DNA of 15,279 nucleotides from Pseudomonadota bacterium (GCA_021779635.1 JAJYAH010000074.1:1-15279); one strand, 5' to 3'; positions 7,662-14,664 are shown, counted from the first letter of the stretch. The notes: a model not told the origin generated them from the sequence alone. Made by a program: numbers and translations.

Positions 7662-7742
7662 GTTAATTTGGTTCTGAGGCCGACCCAGTCTCAAATTAAC
7701 GGTCGGCGGATACCGTAACAATCTCCCAGTCCGGGAATTAAC
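7662..7742. repeat. Internal repeats at the right end of the Tni element
   Basis: CCAGTCTCAAATTAAC (7685-7700) is an exact inverted copy of the left-end repeat at 4287-4302. A related copy, CCAGTCCGGGAATTAAC (7726-7742), runs into the terminal repeat. A partial copy in direct orientation (GTTAATTTGG) begins at 7662. Confidence 0.78.
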
Positions 7743-7754
7743 GTTCAACCGACA
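7736..7754 (-). repeat. Right terminal inverted repeat of the Tni element
   Basis: Read on the minus strand it is TGTCGGTTGAACGTTAATT, 18 of 19 identical to the left end at 4175-4193. It supplies the last residues and the stop codon of the truncated Tn3 TnpA frame. Confidence 0.83.
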
Positions 7755-9297
7755 ACTGCGTCCAGGTTGCCACCTCGGCTAGCAGATTGGTGATACGGAT
7801 GCGTGGCAACATGGTGTAGAGGCGGGCGGCCAAGGCTTCGGCCTCCGGCGGTGTCGATTTCTCGATCGGCGAGATCTTGAGCGCGCCCTTGGTCAGCGTG
7901 ACATCCGGCAGCTTGCCCTCGGCGGCACGAGCATCGACCGCGGTCATTCGTTCATCGAGCAGAGTCCGGCGGGCCGCAATGAACGTCTCGAAGTCCGCCT
8001 CGACGGCGATCGGCAGGTCGCCGCTTTGTTGGAGCTTTTCCAAAGTCTCCGTTGAGATCAAGCGTTCTTCGTAGGATTTGTATTGCCGGCTGCCTGTCAC
8101 CCATACATCGCCGGCCCGCAACCGATCCCGTAGTTCCGACAGCACGCAGAGTTCGTAATAGCGCCGGTCGATGGTGCCGCCCGGCATCACCTGTGCTGCC
8201 CAGCGCTGTCTGACGAACGCGGTCGGCGCCGATTTTGGCAGGCTGGATTTCTCCGAGCGGTTTGCTTCTCGTAGCACTTCGATGGCCCGCATCAACGAGG
8301 CAGACGCTGGCACGCTCTCAAACAAGAAGGTCTCCAGAAATGCCGGCGACCATCGCCGGACGCCGGCGTAGTGCTCGCCGAGGTTCTTGTAGGCATCAAA
8401 TTCCTCCGGTCGCGCCAAGGCTTCGGCTTCGGCGACACACGTGCAAAATTTCTCCCACGACATCAGCGCGATGATCGCATCATATCCATCCTGCTGGTCA
8501 TTGCGGCCGGTGGTCAACGCGGCGCCAACACGTGCGAAGAGACGGACTTTGTCATTGATTGCTCGAGCATCGGCCTGAAACGCGCGAGCATGCCGACCCT
8601 CGGCTTTGCGGAACATGGCGCCGACCAACCGATCAAACAGATCGACGGCCGGGTCGGTCAGGCTGGCGGTGAGGTCCACGCTGATCGCCACCAAAGTCGC
8701 GTGCCGGCGCTGCCGTTCATAGTCGGCAACATGCTGGACAGTGGAGCGGCCGGCTTCACGCGCGAGTTGTGCCAGCCGCGCCTGATGGACGAGATGACCA
8801 CGGCCCGGCTCGATACCGATGCCACGCACTTTCTCCAGCCGCTCGATCACGCCAAGCATAGCCGCAGGCTTGGCGGCTTCCGGCATCTGCCTCAACCAGG
8901 TCAGCCAGGTCTGGCCACCCTCCTCGCGACGCTGGGTCAGCCCATCGAGGCGCTTGCGCTGTTCGGCGGACAGCCCATTGGTCAGCCGACGATGTGCTTC
9001 TCTGCGTGCATGGTGGCGGAGATCGGCGCAGAGCCGCTCAAGCGCGGTGGGAGACGGGGCGACAATGCGGCGTTCGCGGCAATTCCGCATCACCAGTTCG
9101 GCCAGATAGGCGAGCCGATCTTTCTCGATCGCCTGAGGCAGAAGTACGCCGGTCAATTCAGCCGCGAGACGTTTGCCGAAAGGGCGGAGGCCAAGCTGTT
9201 CCTGGCACTGGATAGCGTGGCGTTGGCGGTTTCGTTCCTCGTCAATGTATGTGTCGATCGATTCCGGAAGGAGACCGTCCAGAACCTGGGGGGCTAG
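7755..9297 (-). pseudogene. tnpA: Tn3-family transposase TnpA, internal fragment
   Basis: About 515 residues of a protein normally near 990. The fragment starts (minus strand) around LAPQVLDGLLPESIDTYIDE and ends at RIRITNLLAEVATWT. The latter is the characteristic segment just before the Tn3 catalytic domain, so the whole DDE region is lost. The 3' cut is the Tni right end at 7754, and the frame stops four codons into the terminal repeat. The 5' cut is the ISKra4 end near 9298; the ATG of the open frame at 9459 lies inside ISKra4 and is not authentic. Expected neighbours of a Tn3 element (resolvase, 38-bp GGGG-type ends) are not seen in the window. It cannot function as a transposase. Confidence 0.85.
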
Positions 9298-10679
9298 ACT
9301 GCTCTCCAAAACGGGCGGCGCGCCCAACGCTCCGCGACGGTATAATCCCGGTTGAGCGTGCCGTTCACGGCGGAGGTCCGGACTTTCAGCATCAAATGAG
9401 CGCCCCGCGGAGACCACCTCATTTGCTGCTGGGCATTCATTCGCCGATGCAGCAGCCATTGCACCGTGCTCTCGGTGACCGCCGTCGAAATCGGTTCTTC
9501 GCGTCGGCGGGCTGTCGCGTAGTCGATGATGATGTTGGATTGTCCTGACACATAAGTCTCGAGATCGCCCAGCAGGCGCGCCACCTTACGTGCCGCGGCA
9601 GCAATTGGAGACTTATCGTCGGCTGCGACGCCGACTGTGACGACGGTTTCGGCAATGAGATCCAGAGCGCGTTCGACCTGACCATGCCAGAGGCGCCATC
9701 GGATCCGCTCGATGGTCTCGGTGAGGCGAGTGCCAGCCTGGCGATCAGTCTCCGTAGCGTCGGGCCAGCTCGTGGCCGCCTGGGCGACGTGCTGAACCCG
9801 CATCGCAAGGTGGAACCAGTCCAATACATGATGAGTCGGACCGGGGCTGGCGGCTTCGCCAAGCGATCGCGGGCCATCGGCACCATCGCTCAGGATGGTA
9901 ATCGGTGTCGCTGGCGTCGCCCCCAATCCATGAAGCACACCGCGCAACTGTCGAGTTTGCGAAGTCGCCTCCGCTGGCACGCTGGCAAATACGACCTGTT
10001 TCCCCTCATCGTTGCTGACCTGAGCGAGGAGAACCTCGAACGTGCGCCCCTGATACTGGCGAGCCGCCCGCACGTGGCCGCCGTCAATGGAGAGTGCAAT
10101 CGACTTCGTCGCCACCGCCGACACCGACTTGGATCCCGCCCCCGCGACAGCCTCTTGCTCCAGCCTGGTGCCAACACGAAGGGTTCGCTGCCGGGTGGTT
10201 TCCACCGCCTGTGGCTTACCGAGTGGTAGAAACTCCGCCAGCAGCGTCCGCGCCCGGCGGTAGGGTAAGAGCGAACCCATCTTTGCGACGGTCCGCTCGT
10301 ACTCCGGCGTGCATCGGTCGGGCATGATCTCGGCAACCGGGTTGAGCGTCCGCCGGCTGGTCACCGCACACCGACACGGGGTAAAACGCGGCGCGCGGAC
10401 CTCCACCGTGCCGAACAACGACACCAACCGCCGGGAGCGCTGATCTTTGAGGGGCCGCTGGGCGCCGCAGCGCTGACATCGTCGGCGGCGGCGGCAATGA
10501 TCCTCCGCCTGGGCTTGAACGAGATGGACCTGCAACGCAGCAAGCAGATGTTTGCCTTCCTCCAGCGTCAGCCCGATCATTTGCGGCGCATATTCGGCCA
10601 CGGCCGCGCGACCGCCGACCTCATGGACGCCAACGATCCCATCCGGTCCGACCAGCTCCAACATGACCCGCCACTTCAT
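9294..10679 (-). CDS. ISKra4-family transposase
   Basis: From ATG 10677-10679 the protein has 461 residues, within the family range. The start MKWRVMLELVGPDG is typical for ISKra4 transposases; an in-frame ATG 13 codons earlier is less likely. A Cys-rich segment (CRRRRRCQRCG and later CRC) looks zinc-binding. Catalytic-core signatures are LSIDGGHVR and ILSDGADGPRSLGE, followed by HHVLDWFHLAMRVQHV. The C-terminal end RRPFWRAV runs into the element end, and its stop codon (9294-9296) appears to lie at or just beyond the IS boundary, in old TnpA sequence. No internal stop is seen, so it may be active. It is alone in the element. Confidence 0.85.
   Translation of the reverse strand: MKWRVMLELVGPDGIVGVHEVGGRAAVAEYAPQMIGLTLEEGKHLLAALQVHLVQAQAEDHCRRRRRCQRCGAQRPLKDQRSRRLVSLFGTVEVRAPRFTPCRCAVTSRRTLNPVAEIMPDRCTPEYERTVAKMGSLLPYRRARTLLAEFLPLGKPQAVETTRQRTLRVGTRLEQEAVAGAGSKSVSAVATKSIALSIDGGHVRAARQYQGRTFEVLLAQVSNDEGKQVVFASVPAEATSQTRQLRGVLHGLGATPATPITILSDGADGPRSLGEAASPGPTHHVLDWFHLAMRVQHVAQAATSWPDATETDRQAGTRLTETIERIRWRLWHGQVERALDLIAETVVTVGVAADDKSPIAAAARKVARLLGDLETYVSGQSNIIIDYATARRREEPISTAVTESTVQWLLHRRMNAQQQMRWSPRGAHLMLKVRTSAVNGTLNRDYTVAERWARRPFWRAV
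9305..9313 (+). repeat. Inverted-repeat core, left end of ISKra4 element
   Basis: TCCAAAACG, matched exactly on the minus strand at 10725-10733. Similarity outside this core is weak. Confidence 0.55.
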
Positions 10680-10724
10680 CCCGAACTCCCGGCTAACGAC
10701 CGGGCGGTCCCATAGCACCCCCCA

Positions 10725-10733
10725 CGTTTTGGA
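10725..10733 (-). repeat. Inverted-repeat core, right end of ISKra4 element
   Basis: CGTTTTGGA on the plus strand is the reverse complement of 9305-9313. It lies 46 bp upstream of the transposase start. Confidence 0.55.
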
Positions 10734-10736
10734 CGG

Positions 10737-11762
10737 TCTCTCACACCTGACGAAACGGCGCTACTGAGCCTGCTGCACCGCTAGCGCGACGAAGCAATTG
10801 GCAAGGGTCGCTCCATCACGCGCATCGCAGTCGCCTTCGAGGCTGGGCGTGACGGATTTTGGCTGGGACGCTGGTTGGCCAAGCACGGCATCGAGGTGCA
10901 CGTCATCCATTCGAGCAGTGTCGCGGTCTCGCGGGAACACAAGCGGGCAAAGACGGATCGTCTGGACACGGCCATGCTGACACGGGTGTTTCTGGGTTGG
11001 TTGCGCGGTGAGCATGGCCATTGCGGAATGGTGGCGGTTCCGACGATCGGGGAAGAGGATGCCAAGCGGCCGGGCCGTGAGCGGGAGAGCCTGGTCGGTG
11101 AACGCACGCGCATCATCAATCGCATGAAGTCCACTCTGGCCCGGCTCGGCATCCGCGGATTTAAGCCACAGCTGCGCAAGGCGCCACAGCTTATCGAGGC
11201 GCTGCGGACGCCTGAAGATGTACCGATCCCGCCGAACACACTCGAGGAGATGCGGCGCAATTTCGCCCGGTTGACCATCCTGCGCGAGCAGATCAAGGCC
11301 ATCGAGGACGCCCGCCTGCAGCAACTTGAGGACGCGCCGCAGGCCGCGCCAAACGCGATGGTGCGGCTGCTGGCCAGCGTCGTCGGACTGGGCGTCGAAA
11401 CGGCGTACATGCTGGTGCACGAAGTATTTTCGCGTACCCTGCGCGACCGCAGGGCGGTCGCCCGCTACGCAGGAATCACCGGTGCGCCTGACGAAAGCGG
11501 ATCCAAACGGCGCGAAAAAGGCCTAACCAAGGCGGGTAATGCCCGGGTGCGTCGCGGCATGATCCAGCTCGCCTGGCGGTTCTTGCTGTTTCAGAAGGAT
11601 AGTGCATTGGCCCAGTGGTTCCGAACCCGGACCGAGGGCGCCGCGGGCGCACGCAAGACGCAGATGATCGTCGCACTCGCCCGCAAGCTGCTCATCGCCC
11701 TCTGGCGCATGGTCACCACTGGCGAAGTTCCGCACGGCGTCGTGCTGCGGCAAGCAGCTTAG
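10737..11762 (+). pseudogene. IS110-family transposase remnant (N-terminus lost, amber codon)
   Basis: The frame reads SLTPDETALLSLLHR, then TAG at 10782-10784, then RDEAIGKGRS and on to the stop at 11760-11762. A Trp (TGG) is expected at the TAG in relatives I recall. Downstream are IS110 features: the catalytic Glu in AFEAGRDGFWL, two Asp in AKTDRLDT, and the C-terminal transposase domain (RRAVARYAGITGAPDESGSK then AGNARVRRGMIQLAWRF). The first strand with the first catalytic Asp of the DEDD set is gone, replaced by the ISKra4 end. The longest frame without the stop begins at TTG 10875 (295 residues) and cannot be a complete enzyme. So it is inactivated twice. The rest of the sequence is well preserved, suggesting recent damage. 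Confidence 0.85.
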
Positions 11763-11900
11763 CCGCCTCGCAGATGATGCGCGCAAACATACAAGACTTC
11801 GGCGAGCCGGGCGGGGATTCCTCTGCCTGACTGGCCGATCACGATCCGAGGTGGTGGTGACCCGAGCCAGAACATGGTCATCGAACCGTTCGTTAGAATG

Positions 11901-11969
11901 GGCCCCCCGCCTCGGATCCTCGCCGCCGAAGCGAATGATTGCTTCATGGTCCGGCTCCGACAGGGGGCC
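11901..11969. ncRNA. Candidate structured RNA with stacked stems and internal loops
   Basis: GGCCCCC (11901-11907) pairs perfectly with GGGGGCC (11963-11969). Inside, TCGGA (11912-11916) pairs with TCCGA (11956-11960). Innermost, GAAGCGA (11928-11934) pairs with TTGCTTC (11939-11945, one G-U), closing an ATGA tetraloop. Two internal loops separate the stems. This lies 140-210 bp after the IS110 stop codon. Some IS110-family elements encode a bridge RNA in a terminal non-coding region, with loops that pair target and donor DNA, so that role is possible but unproven. The strand of transcription is unknown; plus would follow the transposase. Confidence 0.38.
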
Positions 11970-11988
11970 AACCGAATACAAGGGTGCG

Positions 11989-12004
11989 GCGCGAAGTTTC
12001 GCGC
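11989..12004. repeat. Hairpin GCGCGAA / TTCGCGC
   Basis: Seven perfect pairs around a central GT (six pairs with a four-base loop in RNA). It sits 20 bp after the larger candidate fold. Confidence 0.6.
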
Positions 12005-12177
12005 GCAATGGCGGGCTCCCCTCGGTTCGTTGCTCTCCGGCTCGTTTCCGACACGGACGTATTGGCCGATACCGACCCAGATCAAGCAACGTCTTTGCGA
12101 CAGCGATAAAGGAAGACAGCCAAGCCGGTAGCACGGTGCTCAGGCGTGGTAAATGGTGGGTGCTCGCCATGCTCGTT

Positions 12178-12198
12178 CCGCCCGTAAAGAACGGGCGG
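12178..12198. repeat. Hairpin CCGCCCGT / ACGGGCGG
   Basis: Eight perfect pairs with an AAAGA loop. No T-tract follows on either strand, so it is not a classical intrinsic terminator. Confidence 0.65.
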
Positions 12199-12220
12199 CC
12201 CTGCGCGTGGCTCCGCTCCC

Positions 12221-12243
12221 GCCGCGCAAAGAAAGCGCGCGGC
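12221..12243. repeat. Hairpin GCCGCGC / GCGCGGC
   Basis: Seven perfect GC pairs around a nine-base, A-rich loop that begins AAAGA, like the previous hairpin's loop. Confidence 0.6.
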
Positions 12244-12280
12244 GCATTTGCCAAGCCTTCCGCTCCATGCCGTTCAGATG

Positions 12281-12307
12281 GTGTCGGGACGAGGGGCGTC
12301 CCGACAC
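12281..12307. repeat. Hairpin with 11 perfect pairs and AGGGG loop
   Basis: GTGTCGGGACG (12281-12291) and CGTCCCGACAC (12297-12307) are exact reverse complements. No poly-T follows. It could be a protein-binding or recombination site, or part of a structured transcript. Confidence 0.7.
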
Positions 12308-12519
12308 ATCGACGTAACGCGCTCACCGCGCGGCGTCGAACAAGGGGCTTGGTATTGGAGATGCTTCTCACCCGCCTGGCTGACGTCGATACACCGGCCA
12401 GCAGGATCGTCCAGCCCTACATAGTGGAGGCCCGTGCGGAATCAGCTTGACACAGGAAGTCCCATACAAGTTCTGGCCAAGAACGCGCCGGGGCCGACTA
12501 CGGCAAACAGGGCGTCCGT

Positions 12520-12785
12520 CTAGCCGCGGCTACAACTATACCGGGGAAATCTGATGCTCCATCCCTGAGCAGCGCAGTGTCAGTTTGCGCCCGCAGCGGC
12601 GGCAACGGATCAGCCCAGCAAGCAGGGCGTCGCCATGCTATGGCGCGCCGTGGTGCCGACTGCTGGGAATATTGCTGCTGACCATCGTGCGGATCGCCTC
12701 GGCCTTCTCCCAGCTTGCATAGCCTTCGTGGGCGTTCGGCATTAGCGCCAGCCAATCGGCGCGCGACTTGCACCGTATCCTGCCG
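12520..12785 (-). pseudogene. Serine recombinase relic (C-terminal half, zinc-ribbon region)
   Basis: On the minus strand one frame reads CKSRADWLALMPNAHEGYAS, continues through WEKAEAIRTMVSSN to PSSRHHGAP, then hits TAG at 12638-12640 where relatives have Lys. The same frame continues HGDALLAGLIRCRRCGRKLT, the zinc-ribbon signature of large serine recombinases. After ISP the match shifts frame to RYSCSRG, followed by another TAG (12520-12522) where Trp is expected. No N-terminal catalytic resolvase domain is present nearby. This is a clear dead fragment of a site-specific recombinase with two stops and one frameshift. Confidence 0.72.
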
Positions 12786-12837
12786 CCGACAGCGTCGTGC
12801 TTGGCATCAACAGACCACGTGAGGGGAGGTTCCCACC

Positions 12838-12918
12838 ATGAGCCGGATCGAAGTTGTCGACTGCTCCCGCTACGCGGCCTGGCGAGTGTTAGGCCGATCT
12901 AAAATTGGCTCGGGATAA
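12838..12918 (+). pseudogene. Short frame with strong ribosome binding site, possible IS66 orfA leader remnant
   Basis: GGGGAGG (12822-12828) precedes ATG 12838, and the frame encodes 26 residues starting MSRIEVV before TAA at 12916-12918. The first seven residues and the leader resemble the start of IS66-family TnpA proteins; after that the match disappears. It is most likely the stump of an IS66 element cut by a later event, or a chance short frame. The 166 bases from here to the next gene show no clear promoter. Confidence 0.28.
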
Positions 12919-13084
12919 TGCGCCCAGCACGCCAACTCGTTGATTCCAGCGTCGGCTCGGCCAATTCCGAAATTCGAACCTTCTTCCATTTTACGAACCG
13001 TGTGGTAGGTTGCCAGAACATGCACGCGGAGAAATACGCGCGCCCGAAATGGGGCGTGACGACCAGTCGAATGGAGGAAAGTAT

Positions 13085-13537
13085 ATGGCTCTCATAACAG
13101 ACGCAGCACGCGGCATGATCGGCACATCCGATCCTCCCATGCGCGTTGAGGTGACGCGGAGGGATATCATCAAATACTCCGTCGCGACAGAGCAGCAGCA
13201 GGAGAAATTCCTGCGCGGGGACGAGGCTCCCCCCATGTTTTTGTTCGGTGCGCTGCGTCCTGTGGTGCCGATTGGTGCGCTTGGACCGGATGGCATTCCC
13301 GCTTCCTCGCTGACGCCCGACCTGCCGTTGAAACGCTTCATGGCCGGCGGGACGAAAACCCATTACTTCCGCCCGGTCCGGCCCGGCGATGTCCTTGTGG
13401 CGACCCGTAGCCTGACTGATATGTATGAAAAACGGGGTTCGCAGGGTGATCTGATCTTCCTGACCTACAAAGTTGATGTGCGCACCGAGGTAGGCGAGCG
13501 GATCGCCGAAGAAGTCCAGACCCGAATCGCTCGCTGA
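13085..13537 (+). CDS. MaoC-like dehydratase, N-terminal-type hotdog subunit
   Basis: 150 residues; ATG 13085 is preceded by GGAGGAAA, an excellent ribosome binding site. The sequence fits the MaoC N-terminal dehydratase (FAS1-like) hotdog domain: an early region with PPMFLFGAL, then the hallmark THYFRPVRPGDVLVATRSL (about 96-114) and a terminal strand set ending EEVQTRIAR. In this group one subunit of this type pairs with a catalytic MaoC subunit to form a heteromeric enoyl-CoA hydratase or dehydratase. That partner is the next gene, 11 bp downstream, which supports a complex. Upstream in-frame codons from 13010 lack a ribosome binding site. The substrate is not determinable; an acyl-CoA or other enoyl thioester is inferred. 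Confidence 0.82.
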   Translation: MALITDAARGMIGTSDPPMRVEVTRRDIIKYSVATEQQQEKFLRGDEAPPMFLFGALRPVVPIGALGPDGIPASSLTPDLPLKRFMAGGTKTHYFRPVRPGDVLVATRSLTDMYEKRGSQGDLIFLTYKVDVRTEVGERIAEEVQTRIAR

Positions 13538-13548
13538 GGAATGCCATC

Positions 13549-13962
13549 ATGGTCAATGTCTACGACTGCAAGGTGGGTATGCCGCTGCCGGAACGGCGGC
13601 ACGAGCCGAGCAATGTTTCGTTGTTCCTGTATAACGCCGCGATCTGGAATGCGCATCGCATCCATTACGATGAGACCTATACGACCGGGGTAGAGAAGCA
13701 TCCCGGCATCGTGGTGGATGGCCCACTGCAAGGCGATTGGCTCACCCAGGTCGTCCTGAACTGGGTTGGAGACGGGGGGGAGATCGTGGAATTCGAGTAT
13801 TCGAACCGGCGCGCCAGCTATCTGGGCGAGACGCTCGTTTCGGGCGGGAAAATCGAGGCCGTCAAGCTCGCCGAGGCGGAGATCGAGGTCTCTTTGTTCG
13901 TCAAAAACGAGCGTGGCGAGGTCACGTCGCCCGGGCGGGCTGTGGTTCGTCTGCGCCGATGA
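13549..13962 (+). CDS. MaoC-like dehydratase, catalytic-type hotdog subunit
   Basis: 137 residues. Residues 34-41 are NAHRIHYD, the hydratase signature of the HTD2/mesaconyl-CoA-hydratase branch of the MaoC family, with His39 as the expected catalytic base and Asn34 in the position held by Asp in classical (R)-hydratases. GIVVDGPL at 53-60 follows, the usual substrate-side loop. It starts at ATG 13549, whose ribosome binding site GAGGA overlaps the preceding stop, so the two subunits are translationally coupled. It probably hydrates or dehydrates a CoA thioester together with its neighbour, in the cytoplasm. It looks intact; 49 bp separate it from the broken monooxygenase gene. Confidence 0.83.
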   Translation: MVNVYDCKVGMPLPERRHEPSNVSLFLYNAAIWNAHRIHYDETYTTGVEKHPGIVVDGPLQGDWLTQVVLNWVGDGGEIVEFEYSNRRASYLGETLVSGGKIEAVKLAEAEIEVSLFVKNERGEVTSPGRAVVRLRR

Positions 13963-14011
13963 CAGGCGGCGCTCCTCTGGGGATGGATCAGGAACAGAGA
14001 AGAGGAAAGCG

Positions 14012-14623
14012 ATGGACACGCAGGTATCGAATACACACGCTCAGGCTGCGTCGGCGAACGCGCCCGATTGGGACGCGGTCATCGTTGGCGCGGGCATTTC
14101 CGGCCTATTCCAGTTGCATTGCTTGAATCCGACATGATCGTGTACGCCACCGGCTTCGATGCCATCACCGGAAGTTTTGACCGCATCGACATCCGCGGCG
14201 AAGGCGGGGTGAATCTGAGCGAGAAATGGCGGGCCGCGCTGGAAACGTTCCTGGGCATCATGGTGGCCGGGTTCCCGAACATGGCGATGTGCATCGGGCC
14301 GCATACCGCGCTGGGCAACATACCGCGTTCAGCGGAGTACAACGTCCTCTGGGTCACCAACCTGATCCGGTACATGCGGCAGCATGACTACACCTATGAC
14401 GCTCCGCGCCAGGAGGCGGTCGAGGAATGGACCAATTTCGTCGTCAAGGCGGGCGAGGGCCTGCTGTCCAACGACAGTTGACAGTTGGATGACCGGCATC
14501 AACCAGAATGTCGAAGGCAAGCAGAAGCGGATCATTGCCCGCTACAGCGGAAGCGCGCCCGCTTTCCGCGCCAAGGCGAATGCCGTCGCGTCGGGCGGGT
14601 ACCGGGAACTGGAGATGAATTGA
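14012..14623 (+). pseudogene. Flavin monooxygenase (Baeyer-Villiger type), internally deleted and frameshifted
   Basis: ATG 14012 follows AGAGGAAAG. The first 38 residues are a flavin-monooxygenase N-terminus with the FAD motif GAGISG at 26-31 and GLFQLHCL. At about 14121 the sequence jumps in a different frame to SDMIVYATGFDAITGSF, which in Baeyer-Villiger monooxygenases lies near residue 380, so roughly 1 kb including the NADPH-binding domain and FxGxxxHxxxW fingerprint is missing. The C-terminal region continues (VAGFPNMAMCIGP) to a stop at 14479-14481 caused by a 7-bp tandem duplication. Past it, the normal ending SWMTGINQNVEGKQKRIIAR to GGYRELEMN resumes, stopping at 14621-14623. The intact enzyme (about 540 residues) would have oxidised a ketone to an ester or lactone. 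Confidence 0.85.
14473..14486. repeat. 7-bp tandem duplication that frameshifts the monooxygenase remnant
   Basis: GACAGTT occurs twice in a row (14473-14479, 14480-14486). With a single copy the frame reads NDSWMTG, the expected family sequence. With two copies the frame closes at TGA 14479-14481. Confidence 0.9.
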
Positions 14624-14664
14624 CGCCTGCGGCAAACGATTGGCGGAACAGAAGGAACACCCAA

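Larger units (their letters stand above)
4175..7754. mobile_element. Minimal Tn5053/Tn402-type (Tni) transposon, about 3.58 kb
   Basis: The ends are inverted copies starting TGTCGGTT and continuing AACGTTAATT (left 4175, right 7754; one mismatch in the first 19 bases). Further copies of a GTTAATTTGAGACTGG-like motif lie inside each end. Between them are only tniA, tniB and tniQ, overlapping or nearly touching, all plus strand. There is no tniR resolvase, res-like region, integron, resistance gene or Cas gene. The flanks are different genes (caspase-like on the left, Tn3 TnpA on the right). The 5-bp flanks ATTGT and ACTGC are not a clean duplication, so recombination or deletion followed insertion. 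Confidence 0.85.
9298..10736. mobile_element. ISKra4-family insertion sequence (about 1.44 kb, ends approximate)
   Basis: A single transposase gene fills the element. Both ends carry TCCAAAACG in inverted orientation (9305-9313 and, on the minus strand, 10725-10733). The limits are placed where homology to the flanking genes begins: Tn3 TnpA on the left and IS110 transposase on the right. Because those flanks belong to different genes, no target duplication is expected and none was found. Exact ends could be off by about 10 bp. Confidence 0.7.
11763..12500. other. Non-coding stretch downstream of the IS110 transposase, rich in strong hairpins
   Basis: About 740 bases with no protein I can support. 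Long frames on either strand have arbitrary, Arg-rich translations and no family features. The stretch instead holds several perfect or near-perfect inverted repeats (11901-11969, 11989-12004, 12178-12198, 12221-12243, 12281-12307). Part of it may be the 3' non-coding end of the IS110 element; where that element ends is not visible. Confidence 0.55.

Noticed and set aside
4175..7754. CRISPR-associated transposon (TniQ with an RNA-guided effector)
   Set aside because: No Cas gene, CRISPR array or room for one lies between the inverted ends. The gene set is plain tniABQ.
8371..9297. 308-codon plus-strand frame opposite Tn3 TnpA
   Set aside because: It is antisense to a clearly homologous TnpA sequence, and its translation shows no family signature.
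12281..12307. Rho-independent terminator
   Set aside because: The stem is excellent, but no run of T follows it on either strand.
11523..12371. 282-codon open frame on the minus strand
   Set aside because: It overlaps the well-supported IS110 transposase and the hairpin region. Its translation is Arg/Pro-rich with no domain features, as expected from a high-GC shadow frame.
12447..12480. Sigma-70 promoter (TTGACA at 12447-12452)
   Set aside because: No acceptable -10 hexamer lies 16-18 bp downstream, and no gene follows in a sensible position.
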